Shown piece after piece: positions 28,576 to 38,117 of a stretch of 64,000 bases of DNA. The notes beneath the pieces were generated by a model. That model saw only the letters and a program-made list of their open reading frames with translations. It ran no database searches and was not told where the DNA came from. Source of the stretch: Thermus thermophilus (GTDB lineage: Bacteria; Deinococcota; Deinococci; Deinococcales; Thermaceae); NCBI RefSeq assembly GCF_019974155.1, contig NZ_AP025158.1, positions 806,001 to 870,000 of the forward strand, written 5' to 3'. The translations under genes and the position numbers were made by a program. The number at the start of each line of letters is the position of its first letter. Position 1 is the first letter of the stretch.

Positions 28576-28672
28576 GAGGAGGAGTCTACCAGGCCACTCC
28601 CCCGCTGAGTTGGGCCTGGCCCACACAGGGATTGCCCCGGGGGAGAAGGTGGGCCTGTGAGGCTGCCTAGGG

Positions 28673-29089
28673 TTACCCTTCCCAGGGGTTCGCGAGGGGC
28701 ACGGGGACGTGGCGGAAGTCCTCGGTGTTCCGGGTGACCAGGGTCAGGCCGTGCCGTAGGGCCGTGGCCGCCAGCATGGCGTCTAGGGGAGAGAGGGGCT
28801 TGCCCTCCCTCATGGCCTTTCCGGTGAGCTCGCCCCAGAGTTCCATCACCTCGGCGTCCAGGGGAAGGATCCGCCCCGAGAAGCTTGCCTTCAGCCCCGA
28901 GAGCCATCGGCTGAGGGTGGCCCTTCGGGCCTCCGGGGCCCGGGCCACCCCCTGGACCAGTTCGCCCAAGGTGAGGGCGGAGAGGTACGCCTCCCCCACT
29001 TTAAGGTGGCGCAGGAAGGCCACCACCTTGGGGTGAGGCCGCCGCTTGACGGCCTCGGAGACCACGTTGGTGTCCAGCAGGTACCTCAG
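28673..29089 (-). CDS. vapC: VapC-like PIN-domain toxin, probable CTG start
   Basis: About 138 residues. PIN-domain acidic residues are visible: D6 ([13 protein letters not shown]), E in LGELVQG, and D in [12 protein letters not shown] and RNTEDF. No ATG, GTG or TTG lies before the first catalytic Asp. The only way to keep the complete PIN head is a CTG at 29089, which overlaps the antitoxin stop as CTGA. A GTG at 29065 would delete LLDTN and kill the nuclease. Such toxins cleave tRNA or rRNA. The pair sits inside the carotenoid cluster, between the glycosyltransferase and crtI genes. Confidence 0.82.
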   Translation of the reverse strand: MRYLLDTNVVSEAVKRRPHPKVVAFLRHLKVGEAYLSALTLGELVQGVARAPEARRATLSRWLSGLKASFSGRILPLDAEVMELWGELTGKAMREGKPLSPLDAMLAATALRHGLTLVTRNTEDFRHVPVPLANPWEG

Positions 29090-29346
29090 AAGTCCACCTC
29101 CCGGAAGCCCGTCTTTTGCCTTTGGAAGAGGGCTTCCACCTCCTCATTGGGGAGGGTCTTGGGGGGTCTTAGGGCCTCGAGGACCGAGGCCTCTTCCCCC
29201 GCGAGGCGGGCGTAGGTCTCCCAGTCCAGCACCACCACCGCCTTCTTGCCCCGCCGGAGGACGAGCTGGGGCTCCCCCTTGAGGGCCCGCTCCACCACCT
29301 CGGAGAAGCGGGCTTTGGCCTCTTGGAGTTGCCAGATGGCCTTCAC
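29086..29346 (-). CDS. Phd/YefM-family antitoxin
   Basis: 86 residues from GTG 29346. The N-terminus KAIWQLQEAKARFSEVVERA is the Phd DNA-binding fold, and the C-terminal tail would wrap the toxin. GAGGGG abuts the GTG, so the initiation site is uncertain. The stop is shared with the toxin start (CTGA). Antitoxins of this class repress their own operon with the toxin. Confidence 0.82.
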   Translation of the reverse strand: MKAIWQLQEAKARFSEVVERALKGEPQLVLRRGKKAVVVLDWETYARLAGEEASVLEALRPPKTLPNEEVEALFQRQKTGFREVDF

Positions 29347-29399
29347 CCCCTCAGGGTAAACGGAAAAGACCGGTCTGTCTAGTTCAGAGGCCACGCCCC

Positions 29400-30422
29400 C
29401 TACACCTTCCGCCCCTTCCAGCGCCTTCCCGGGAGGAGGGCCAGGAGGTAGACGGGGAGGAGGAGAAGGGGGGCGAGGGGCGTGAGGAGGGCGGGCCAGA
29501 GGGGCCCCCCGAGGGCCTTCTGCACCCAAAGCCGCTCCAGAAGGCCCATAAGCCCAAGTTCCCAACGCCCAAAGAGCCAAGGCAGGGTGTAGAGGGCGAG
29601 GTGGTAAAAGGCCGAGCCCAGGAGGACGGCGGGGTTCTTCAGGTGGACCGCCAGGAAGTTCTTCGCGAAGCCCGCCACCGCCTCCCCATAGCCCCGGTAC
29701 ATCCGCGCCCGGAAAAGCCCCCTGCCCAGGAAGAGGCCGTAGGTCCGTGCCCTTCGGGCCAGGGCCACGTCCTCCAGGACCTCCCCCTTCACCGCCTTGT
29801 GCCCCCCGAGGGCGAGGTAGGCCGCCCTGCGGAAGGCCAGGACCTGGCCGTTCGCCACCCGTAGCCTTTCCAGAAGGGGGTGGGGGAGGAAGGAGAGGAG
29901 CCCGTGCATCACGAAGGCCACCAGGGCGCCCTCCCTAAGGCCCACCTCCTGCCGGGGGAGGGCGGAGACCATCTCCTTCCCCTGAAGGGCCTCCAGAAGC
30001 CCCCCCAAGGCCCCCTCCTCCCAGAGGACGTCGGCGTCGGTGAAGACCAAGACCTCTCCCCGCGCCGCCCGGGCGAGCTGGAAGCAGGCCCAGTTCTTCC
30101 CCGTCCAGCCCGGGGGCAGGGGGGCGCCCCGGAGGAGGCGGAAGGCGGGGTGGTGCCCCGCCGCCTCCAGGGCGGCCTGGGCGGTGCCGTCCTCGGAGAG
30201 GTCGTCCAGGACGAGGACCTCGAGGGCCCCCTGCCGGAGGAGGGCGGGGAGGGTCCTCTTTAGGTTTTCCGCCTCGTTCCGGGCCGGCACGAGAATGGAG
30301 GCCGTGGGCCTCGGGGGCGTGGGGCGGGGCCTTAGGCGGGGGAAGGCGAGGAGGTTATAGAGAAGGGCGAGCCACCTCAGGAGGAGGAAGAGGAAGACCC
30401 CGAAGAAGAAGTCCCCCGTCAT
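29400..30422 (-). CDS. Family 2 glycosyltransferase, probable carotenoid glucosyltransferase
   Basis: 340 residues. An N-terminal membrane helix is followed by a GT-A fold (ASILVPARNEAENLKRTLPA, VLDDLSEDGTAQAA, VFTDADVLWEEGAL with the DxD motif) and C-terminal membrane helices. T. thermophilus makes thermozeaxanthins, zeaxanthin glucosides esterified with a fatty acid. Position between the acyltransferase and crtI, and the ATGA overlap with the acyltransferase, make glucosyl transfer to zeaxanthin the most likely role (CruC-like). That assignment is inferred. Confidence 0.8.
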   Translation of the reverse strand: MTGDFFFGVFLFLLLRWLALLYNLLAFPRLRPRPTPPRPTASILVPARNEAENLKRTLPALLRQGALEVLVLDDLSEDGTAQAALEAAGHHPAFRLLRGAPLPPGWTGKNWACFQLARAARGEVLVFTDADVLWEEGALGGLLEALQGKEMVSALPRQEVGLREGALVAFVMHGLLSFLPHPLLERLRVANGQVLAFRRAAYLALGGHKAVKGEVLEDVALARRARTYGLFLGRGLFRARMYRGYGEAVAGFAKNFLAVHLKNPAVLLGSAFYHLALYTLPWLFGRWELGLMGLLERLWVQKALGGPLWPALLTPLAPLLLLPVYLLALLPGRRWKGRKV

Positions 30423-31090
30423 GGCCGAAAGAGCCTCACCAGGGGAAGCACCCTTTCCTCCAGGCTCCGCCTCCCCCGAAGCACCTCCTGGAAGCCCTCC
30501 GGCACCTCCCGGGGGTGGGTTTGGGCGAGGAGGGCGTCCAGCCCCTGGAGAAGCCCCCCCAGGGCCCCGGCCTCCTTGGGGGGGATGGGCTTCCCGATCC
30601 AGACGAAGGCCTCGGGGTGCTCGTACCCCCGGAGGGCCACCCTTAAGGCCACGGGGAGGAGGGGAACCCCCGCCTTTTCCGCAAGCCAAGAAGCCCCTTC
30701 CTTAAGAGGCCCCAGGGGCCCCGGGTAGCGCATGGCCCCCTCGGGGAAGAGGGCCACCCACTCCCCCCGCCTAAGCCTCCGCAGGGCCTCCCGCACCCGC
30801 CCCGCCTCCAAGGCCCCCACAAGCTTCAGCACGGGGAAGGCCCGCAGGTTCTCCTCGGCCACAAGGAGGCTTAGGGGCCTCCGGTAGAGCCTCCCCAGAA
30901 GCCAAACCAGGTGGCCGTCAAAGAAGCCGTGGTGGTTCAGGACGAGGACCAGGGGGCCCGCGGGCGCCTCCCCCCTCAGGTAGACCCCCCGGAGGCTCCC
31001 CTTGAGGCTTCGCAGGAGGAGGGCCTCCACCACGAGGCCCAGGGCCTTGCCCGTGGGCCTGTCCTTCAGGCGTTCCCAGAGGTCGGCCAC
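30419..31090 (-). CDS. PlsC-type acyltransferase, probable carotenoid-glucoside acyltransferase
   Basis: 223 residues with the H-x4-D catalytic motif (NHHGFFDGHLVW) and the substrate motif FPEGAMRYPG. The family moves acyl groups from acyl-CoA or ACP. In this cluster the natural acceptor is the glucose of zeaxanthin glucoside, giving thermozeaxanthin (CruD-like). The start is GTG 31090, four bases after the lycopene cyclase stop. A lipid role (1-acylglycerol-phosphate) cannot be excluded from sequence alone. Confidence 0.8.
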   Translation of the reverse strand: MADLWERLKDRPTGKALGLVVEALLLRSLKGSLRGVYLRGEAPAGPLVLVLNHHGFFDGHLVWLLGRLYRRPLSLLVAEENLRAFPVLKLVGALEAGRVREALRRLRRGEWVALFPEGAMRYPGPLGPLKEGASWLAEKAGVPLLPVALRVALRGYEHPEAFVWIGKPIPPKEAGALGGLLQGLDALLAQTHPREVPEGFQEVLRGRRSLEERVLPLVRLFRP

Positions 31091-31094
31091 GGGG

Positions 31095-31793
31095 TTATCT
31101 TAGGCGCCTCAGGGCCTCGGGGTGCCAGGCGAGGAGGAGGCCCTGGACCACGGCCAGGTTGGTGAAGAGGAAGAAGGCCATCTCCTCCAGGGGAAGCCCG
31201 AAGGCCCCAAGGCCTAGGGTGTACTGGGGGGAGATCCACCAGATCCCCTCCCGGATGGCCCAGGCGTCGGCGAACCAGAGGTAGAGGGTGGGGAGGCCCG
31301 CCCCGAGGAGGAGGGCCCGCCGCCAGCCCCAGAGGAGGTCTCCCCCGAAGGCCCACTGCAGGACGAAGACGGGGGCGAAGTAGGCGAGGATGAGCCCCAG
31401 GTAAAGCCCCTTCCCCCCGAGGGCGAGGAGGAGGACCCCCAGGGCGGCCACGAGGAGCCACACCCCGCCCCCCACCACCCGGGCGAGGCCCCGCCCCGCC
31501 GAAGGCGGCGCCCCCGCCACCCGGTGGAGGAAGGCCCCGGTGAGGAGGGGCTGGAGGAGGAAGAAGAGGTACTCCTCCAGGGGCACGTACCCGAGGCGCA
31601 GGAGCACCCTCCCTTCCGGGTAGCCCCAGACCCCCCGCCACACCAGGTAGTTGTCCCAGGGGGTGGTGTAGAGGAGGGCGATGAGGGGCATGAGGAGGTA
31701 GGCCCAGAGCCTAGGGGGCCGGGGAAGGCCCGTGGCCAGGAGGAGGAGAAGGGGCGGGAGGAGGAAGACGAGGTGGAAGGCCAGGTAGGTCAC
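31095..31793 (-). CDS. Lycopene beta-cyclase, fused CrtYc-CrtYd type
   Basis: 232 residues with about seven membrane helices. The family motifs TTPWDNYLVWRGVWGYPEGR and GYVPLEEYLFFLLQP appear once in the first half, and the PLEEMAFFLFTNL motif in the second, so both halves of the CrtYc/CrtYd heterodimer are present in one chain. It closes both ends of lycopene to beta-carotene. GTG 31793 overlaps the P450 stop (GTGA). Confidence 0.88.
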   Translation of the reverse strand: MTYLAFHLVFLLPPLLLLLATGLPRPPRLWAYLLMPLIALLYTTPWDNYLVWRGVWGYPEGRVLLRLGYVPLEEYLFFLLQPLLTGAFLHRVAGAPPSAGRGLARVVGGGVWLLVAALGVLLLALGGKGLYLGLILAYFAPVFVLQWAFGGDLLWGWRRALLLGAGLPTLYLWFADAWAIREGIWWISPQYTLGLGAFGLPLEEMAFFLFTNLAVVQGLLLAWHPEALRRLR

Positions 31794-32959
31794 GCCCGCA
31801 CCCCCTCTCTGGGCCGCGCGGGAAGCCCGCCCTCGGGCCTCAAGGTGACCTGGGCGAGGACCCGGGGGAAGGGGAGGGGGTCTAGGCGGAAGCGGCGGAA
31901 GAAGGCCTGCAGGACGATGGGGCCCTCGAGGAGGGCGAAGTCCCGCCCCAGGCAGAGCCTCTGCCCTAGGCCGAAGGGGAAGTAGCGCCCGGAAGGGGTC
32001 CCCCTTTCCTCCAGGAAGCGCTCGGGCCGGAAGGCCTCCCCATCGGGGAAGTAGAGCCTCTGGGTCACGTAAGGGGAGAGGACCAAGGTGGTGCCCGCGG
32101 GAAGCCGGTCCCCTCCCAGGGAGAGGGGGCTTTCCAGCCTCCGGGTGAGGACCCAGGCGGGGGGGAAGAGCCTCAGGGCCTCCTGGAAGGCGGCGAGGGC
32201 CATGGCCTCGTCCTCCGCCACCTTCTCCTGCCAGTCGGGGCGGTGGGAGAGGAGGAGAAAGGACCAGGTGAGGGCGCTCGCCACCGTCTCGTGGCCCGCC
32301 ACCAGGAGGGTCACCGCCTCGCTTAAGGCCCGTTCCCGGGGGAGGTGGGAGAGGGGCGGGTGGGCGATGAGCCCTTCCGCCTCGCGGTAGAGGGCGGCCC
32401 GGTCCTTCCGGAAGCGGGCCTCGGCGGGGAGGTCCAGGAGGGCCAGGGGGCTTCGGGTCTGGGCCATGATCCGGTCCAGGGCCCTAAGGGCGTGCTCCGC
32501 GAGGCTTGGGGAGAGGGGCTTCCCGAAGAGGGCCCGCCCGAGGAGGCGCAGGGAGAGGGCGAGCATCTCCCGGTCCAGGTCCCGCTCCTCCCCCCGCCAC
32601 TCCCCGAAGAAGGCCCGGGCCTCCTCCTCCATGGCCTCCCGGTAGGCCCTGACCGCCTTGGGCAGGAAGGGGTCCTTGAGGGCCTTGCGGGCCTCCTTCC
32701 AGCTTTTCCCCCAGTCGGTGAGGAGGCCCCTTCCCGTGAGGCGGGAGAGGGCCCGGTACTGGAAGGTGGCCTTGGTGGTCCCCTCGGCGAGGAGCGCCCC
32801 CTCCACCCCCTCGGGGTCAAAGACCAGGGCCAAGGGGAAGCCCGGCAGGGGAACGAGGAGCCGGGGGTGGGCCCGGCCCCACTCCAGGAGGACGGAGAGG
32901 GGGTCTTGCTGGAGGTTTCTTAGGTAGGGCTGGACCTCCCTCAGGGAGAGGCGCTTCAT
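31790..32959 (-). CDS. cyp175A1: Cytochrome P450 CYP175A1, beta-carotene 3-hydroxylase
   Basis: 389 residues, the exact length of CYP175A1. The haem loop FGLGQRLCLGRDFALLEG supplies the cysteine ligand (Cys336 in CYP175A1). EALRLFPP is the ExxR helix, and LLVAGHETVASALTW is the oxygen-activating I helix. It hydroxylates beta-carotene at both rings to zeaxanthin. No ferredoxin or reductase gene is adjacent. ATG 32959 lies just after the small membrane protein gene. Confidence 0.95.
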   Translation of the reverse strand: MKRLSLREVQPYLRNLQQDPLSVLLEWGRAHPRLLVPLPGFPLALVFDPEGVEGALLAEGTTKATFQYRALSRLTGRGLLTDWGKSWKEARKALKDPFLPKAVRAYREAMEEEARAFFGEWRGEERDLDREMLALSLRLLGRALFGKPLSPSLAEHALRALDRIMAQTRSPLALLDLPAEARFRKDRAALYREAEGLIAHPPLSHLPRERALSEAVTLLVAGHETVASALTWSFLLLSHRPDWQEKVAEDEAMALAAFQEALRLFPPAWVLTRRLESPLSLGGDRLPAGTTLVLSPYVTQRLYFPDGEAFRPERFLEERGTPSGRYFPFGLGQRLCLGRDFALLEGPIVLQAFFRRFRLDPLPFPRVLAQVTLRPEGGLPARPREGVRA

Positions 32960-32968
32960 GGGAGCATC

Positions 32969-33148
32969 TTAACGGCGCACCAGGGGGCAGTACCCCGAGC
33001 GGGCCATGAGGAGGGCGAGGATGCCTAAGCCTCCGAAGAGGAGCTTCTCGGGGCGGAGGAGGGCGAGGAGGAGGAAGAGGGCCGCCAGGGCGTAGCGGAA
33101 GAGGGCGATGGCCTTGAGGGCCTTTTCCGGGTCCTTCACCTTGAACAT
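32969..33148 (-). CDS. Small membrane protein, DUF2892-like
   Basis: A 59-residue frame from ATG 33148 to TAA 32969. It reads MFKVKDPEKALKAIALFRYA, then two hydrophobic helices (ALAALFLLLALL and FGGLGILALLMA), and ends ARSGYCPLVRR, the ending typical of DUF2892 (YgaP-like inner-membrane) proteins. It lies between phr and CYP175A1 with 9 and 45 bp gaps and is in the same orientation, so it is probably co-transcribed. Function unknown. Confidence 0.75.
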   Translation of the reverse strand: MFKVKDPEKALKAIALFRYALAALFLLLALLRPEKLLFGGLGILALLMARSGYCPLVRR

Positions 33149-33193
33149 GCCCGCACTCTACCGGGGAGGCCCCTCCCAGGAGTGTACCCCCGC

Positions 33194-34456
33194 CTACCCT
33201 CGGGGGAGGCCCTTCGCCAGGCGCAGGTAGCGCCTCCTCGCCTCCTCCAGGTCCACCACGGGGTCCTTGGGGGCGTAGGAGGGGTACTCCGGGGCCCAGC
33301 GCTTGAGCCAACGCCCCTCGGGGTCGTGCCGTTCCCCTTGGGCCACCAGGTTGAAGACCCGGAAGTAGGGGGCGGCGTCCACCCCAAGCCCTCCCGCCCA
33401 CTGCCAGCCCTGGAGGTTCACCGCCCGGTCCCCGTCCAGGAGGAGGTGGCGGAAGGCCTCCTCCGCCCTCCTCCAGGGGAGGAGGAGGTACTTCACCGCG
33501 AACTGGGCCACGGCCATGCGGGCCCGGTTGGAGAGGAAGCCCGTGGCCCTTAGCTCCCGCATGGCGGCGTCCACCAGGGGGACCCCCGTCTTCCCCTCGT
33601 ACCAGGCCTGAAAGAGGGCCTCGTCCTCCTCCCAGGGGAAGGCCTGGAACCTCGGGTCCAGGGGCCTTTCCGCCATCCAGGGGAAGTGGTAGAGGAGGTG
33701 GTAGGAGAAGTCCCGCCAAAGGAGCTCGGCCACCCACTTCCTCGCCCCCTCCCCGCCCCGCCTCTCCGCCTCCCAGGCGGCAAGCCTCGGGGAGAGGGCC
33801 CCCAGGGCGAAGTAGGGGGAAAGCCTCGAGCCCCCCTCCCCGTCCAGCCGGTCCCGTTCCTCGGCGTAGCGGGGAAGCTTGGCCTCGAGGAAGCCCCAAA
33901 GCCGCCTCAAGGCCGCCTCCTCCCCCGGCTCGGGGAGGGGAAGCCCCGGGTCTTCCCGGGGGATCTCCCCCTCCTCCGGCCCCTTAGGCAGGGCCTCGGG
34001 AGGGGAAAGGGGCGGGTCGGCCCCCCGGTAGAGGCGGCTAAAGGGGGTGTAGACCCGGTAGGGCTTGGGGAGGTCGGGGGGGAGGAGGTGGGGGGCGGGG
34101 AGGAGGTGGAGGGGGACGGGAAGGGCCTCGGCCACCCGGGCGTCCCGGTGGCGGCCATAGGGGGTGTAGCTTTTCAGGGCGTAGACCCCTTGGGCCTTAA
34201 GCCTCCTCGCCGCCTCGGGCACCTTCTCCCAAGGGAGGCCCTCCAGGACCCAAAGGGCCCCGCCCCGGGCCCGGTAGGCCTCCCTAAGGGCCCGGACGTT
34301 CTCCAGGAACCAGGCCCGCCGCCTCGGGGTGGTCTTCAGGTTGTTGGGGTCCAGGACCACGAGGCCCACCACCGGCCCCCGGGCCAGGGCCTCCAGGAGG
34401 GCCGGGTGGTCGTGGAGGCGGAGGTCGCCCCGGTGCCAGACGAGAAAGGGGCCCAT
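33194..34456 (-). CDS. phr: Deoxyribodipyrimidine photolyase
   Basis: 420 residues, the length of the T. thermophilus enzyme. The N-terminal alpha/beta antenna domain (FLVWHRGDLRLHDHPALLEA) is followed by the FAD domain (GVPLVDAAMRELRATGFLSN, RARMAVAQFAVKYLLLPWRR, INLQ-like VNLQGWQWAGGLGVDAAPY). It repairs cyclobutane pyrimidine dimers with blue light. ATG 34456 shares one base with the crtB stop, so repair and pigment genes are coupled. Confidence 0.95.
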   Translation of the reverse strand: MGPFLVWHRGDLRLHDHPALLEALARGPVVGLVVLDPNNLKTTPRRRAWFLENVRALREAYRARGGALWVLEGLPWEKVPEAARRLKAQGVYALKSYTPYGRHRDARVAEALPVPLHLLPAPHLLPPDLPKPYRVYTPFSRLYRGADPPLSPPEALPKGPEEGEIPREDPGLPLPEPGEEAALRRLWGFLEAKLPRYAEERDRLDGEGGSRLSPYFALGALSPRLAAWEAERRGGEGARKWVAELLWRDFSYHLLYHFPWMAERPLDPRFQAFPWEEDEALFQAWYEGKTGVPLVDAAMRELRATGFLSNRARMAVAQFAVKYLLLPWRRAEEAFRHLLLDGDRAVNLQGWQWAGGLGVDAAPYFRVFNLVAQGERHDPEGRWLKRWAPEYPSYAPKDPVVDLEEARRRYLRLAKGLPRG

Positions 34457-35307
34457 CAGGGGCTTCCCTCCGGCCTTGGGGGAAAACGGGCGGTGAGGAG
34501 AGCCTTGGGGACGAGAAGGACCCGTTCCCAGGCCTTGAGGTGGGCCCGCCTTCCCAGGTTGTCGTAGCCCGAGAGCCTGAGCTTGTCCAGGATCCCCCGG
34601 TACTGCAAGGCGGCAAGGGCGATGGCCGCCCGGCCCACCTTGAGGTGGCCCAGGCCCGTAAGCCCCTCCCGGTAGAGGGCCCGGGCCTTACCCTCCAGGT
34701 GGGCCATGAGGGCGCGGTACCCCGGGGTGATGCGCCCCGCCATAAGGTCGCTCAGGCGCACCCCGTAGGCTTCCAGGAGCTCCATGGGCAGGTAGACCCG
34801 GTCCCGCTCCAGGTCCTCCCCCACGTCCCGGAGGATGTTGGTGAGCTGCAGGGCCTGGCCCAGCTGGATCGCCCGGGCCTCCGCCTCCCCATCCCCCCCG
34901 GCGATGGGGGTCATCATCCGCCCCACGGTGCCCGCCACCTGGTAGCAGTAGCGGAGGAGCTCTTCCTCTGTCCTGAGCCGCACGGGGCCGAGGTCGGTTT
35001 GGAAGCCCTCCCGCATGTGGGCGAAGGCCTCAAAGGGGATGTCCCAGCGCTCCAGGGCCCAGGCGAGGCCCTTCTCCCACTCGGCGAGGGGCCTTCCCCG
35101 GTAGGCCCGCTCCACTCCTGCCCACCAGGCCTCTAGGGCCTTGGGGCCCCCGCCCTCCCCGTCCACCGCCTCGTCCCCCAGGCGGCAGGCGGCGTAGACC
35201 GCCCAGGCCCCCTTGCGGGCCTCCTTGGGGAAGAGGAGGCTTCCCAGGTAGAAGGTGGCGGAGTGGGCCCGGAGGATCCGGAGGAGGGCTTTCCAATCGG
35301 GCTCCAT
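34456..35307 (-). CDS. crtB: Phytoene synthase
   Basis: 283 residues. It condenses two geranylgeranyl diphosphates to phytoene, the first committed carotenoid step. Both Mg-binding Asp motifs are present: D45-EAV-D49 and D161-VGE-D165. It is the first gene of the long leftward carotenoid/repair transcript, and its promoter region faces litR. TACACT about 18 nt before the ATG may be its -10. In T. thermophilus this promoter is known to be activated by LdrP under LitR light control. Confidence 0.94.
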   Translation of the reverse strand: MEPDWKALLRILRAHSATFYLGSLLFPKEARKGAWAVYAACRLGDEAVDGEGGGPKALEAWWAGVERAYRGRPLAEWEKGLAWALERWDIPFEAFAHMREGFQTDLGPVRLRTEEELLRYCYQVAGTVGRMMTPIAGGDGEAEARAIQLGQALQLTNILRDVGEDLERDRVYLPMELLEAYGVRLSDLMAGRITPGYRALMAHLEGKARALYREGLTGLGHLKVGRAAIALAALQYRGILDKLRLSGYDNLGRRAHLKAWERVLLVPKALLTARFPPRPEGSP

Positions 35308-35353
35308 ACTGAGCTCAGTTTCAGTGTACCCCTTTTACGGGACTTTTGTCCCG
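35308..35353. promoter_or_regulatory. crtB promoter region with two short palindromes
   Basis: Reading leftward, TACACT (35322-35327) is a candidate -10 for crtB. ACTGAGCTCAGT at 35308-35319 is a perfect 12-bp palindrome next to the start codon. CGGGAC-TTTT-GTCCCG at 35338-35353 is a second inverted repeat, placed where an activator or repressor would sit. No good -35 is visible, in keeping with dependence on the CRP-like LdrP. Confidence 0.5.
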
Positions 35354-35370
35354 CCCACACTCGGCCAAGC

Positions 35371-35410
35371 TGTACAAGACCTTGACAGGAGTTGTACAAC
35401 CTGCTACCCT
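35371..35410 (+). promoter_or_regulatory. litR promoter with overlapping LitR operator
   Basis: TTGACA (35382-35387), a 17-bp spacer and TACCCT (35405-35410) form a good promoter. The inverted repeat TGTACAA (35371-35377) and TTGTACA (35392-35398) brackets the -35, as expected for a CarH/LitR tetramer that blocks RNA polymerase in the dark. The ATG lies only 6 nt after the -10, so the mRNA is leaderless. Confidence 0.8.
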
Positions 35411-35413
35411 TAG

Positions 35414-36858
<1,445 letters not shown>

Positions 36859-37722
36859 ATGCGGGTCTTCGTCGTCGGCGGAACGGGCTTCGTGGGCCAG
36901 GAGGTGGTGCGCCGCCTTCTCCTTCGGGGCCACACCCCCCTGGTCCTCGCCCGCAGGTCCAGGCCCCTGCCCCAGGGGGCGGTCCTCGTGGAAGGGGACA
37001 TCGCCCGGGAGGTGCCGGACCTCGAGGGGGCGGAGGCCGCCGTTTACCTCGCGGGGATCATTCGGGAAAGGGACCAGACCTTCCGGGCGGTGCACGTGGA
37101 GGGGGTGAGGAACCTCCTGAAGGCCATGGAACGGGCCGGGGTGGGCCGCCTCCTCCACATGTCCGCCCTGGGGGCAAGGCCAAACGCCCCAAGCCGTTAC
37201 CACCGGACCAAGGCTGAAGGGGAGGCCCTGGTGCGCCAAAGCGGCCTGAGCCACGCCATCTTCCGCCCAAGCCTCATCTTCGGCCCCGGGGACGAGTTCT
37301 TCGGCGGGGTCTTGAGGGGCCTCGTCTGCGCCCCCCTCCCCTTCGTCCCCCTCATTGGGGACGGGAGCTTTCCTTTCCGGCCCGTGTACGTGGGGGACGT
37401 GGCGGAGGCCTTCGTGGGGGCCTTGGAGCGGGGCCTCGAGGGGACCTACGACCTGGTGGGGCCTAAGGAGTATACCTTCCGCGAGCTCCTCCAGCTGGTG
37501 ATGGAGGTCCTGGGGCGGAGGAAGCCCTTTCTTTCCCTTCCCCTTTGGCTCATGGACCGCCTCGTGCCCCTCCTTTCCCCCTTGCCCATAAGCCCCCTTA
37601 CCCTGGACCAGTACCTCATGCTCAAGGAAGGGAACACCGCCCCCTTCCCCGAGGCCCTAAGGGAGCTTCTGCCCGCGCCCCAGGCCCTGGAGGAGGTCTT
37701 GCCCCGGTACCTTCGCTGTTAA
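36859..37722 (+). CDS. NAD(P)-dependent epimerase/dehydratase, NDUFA9-like SDR
   Basis: 287 residues with the Rossmann motif MRVFVVGGTGFVGQEVVRRL and an atypical SDR layout (SALGARPNAPSRYHRTKAEGE; YHRTK holds the Tyr-x3-Lys pair). The C-terminal segment (RPVYVGDVAEAFVGAL, then YDLVGPKEYTFRELLQL) is that of NDUFA9/YwnB-type reductases. It starts directly after the ldrP stop (TGAATG) and so belongs to the light-controlled operon. Its substrate is unknown; a role in ubiquinone/menaquinone or pigment redox chemistry is a guess. Confidence 0.78.
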   Translation: MRVFVVGGTGFVGQEVVRRLLLRGHTPLVLARRSRPLPQGAVLVEGDIAREVPDLEGAEAAVYLAGIIRERDQTFRAVHVEGVRNLLKAMERAGVGRLLHMSALGARPNAPSRYHRTKAEGEALVRQSGLSHAIFRPSLIFGPGDEFFGGVLRGLVCAPLPFVPLIGDGSFPFRPVYVGDVAEAFVGALERGLEGTYDLVGPKEYTFRELLQLVMEVLGRRKPFLSLPLWLMDRLVPLLSPLPISPLTLDQYLMLKEGNTAPFPEALRELLPAPQALEEVLPRYLRC

Positions 37723-37791
37723 GGTTTAGCTCCTCGGGGTGAAGAAGAGGGGTTTGCCCATAGAGGGAAGGGGACGCGGTAAGCTTCCTTC

Positions 37792-38117
37792 GTGGACTTC
37801 TTTGTCCCTAGGGCCAGGATCACGGAGTACCTCCTCAACCCCAAACATCCCGAGGGGGAAGCAAGGCCCGCTTCTTCACGGCGCTGGGTTTTTCCCCGGG
37901 TAATCCCGAGGCCCTGGAAAGGGCTTTGCTCCGCCATGCCGAGGAGGCGGAGGAGGTGGCCCGCAGACCAGGCTTCCTGGGCGAGGGCCTGGTGCTGGTC
38001 CTTAGGGGTCCCCTTCGCGGCCCTAGGCGGGAGGTTTTTTTGCAGAGCGTTTGGTACCTTGAGAAGGAGGGTGCGGCGGCCCGTCTGGTGACGGCCTATC
38101 CCTGGAGGGGGCGATGA
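37792..38117 (+). pseudogene. DUF6883-like protein, frameshifted
   Basis: From GTG 37792 the frame reads FFVPRARITEYLLNPKHPEG. At a run of five G (near 37854) homology continues one frame back as GSKARFFTALGFSPGNPEAL and on to VWYLEKEGAAARLVTAYPWR, stopping at 38117. One missing G explains the break, so this is either a recent mutation, phase variation or a sequencing error. The intact protein would be about 108 residues, typical of DUF6883. It overlaps the DUF4926 gene by 4 nt (ATGA), the usual partner. No ribosome site is visible. Confidence 0.7.
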
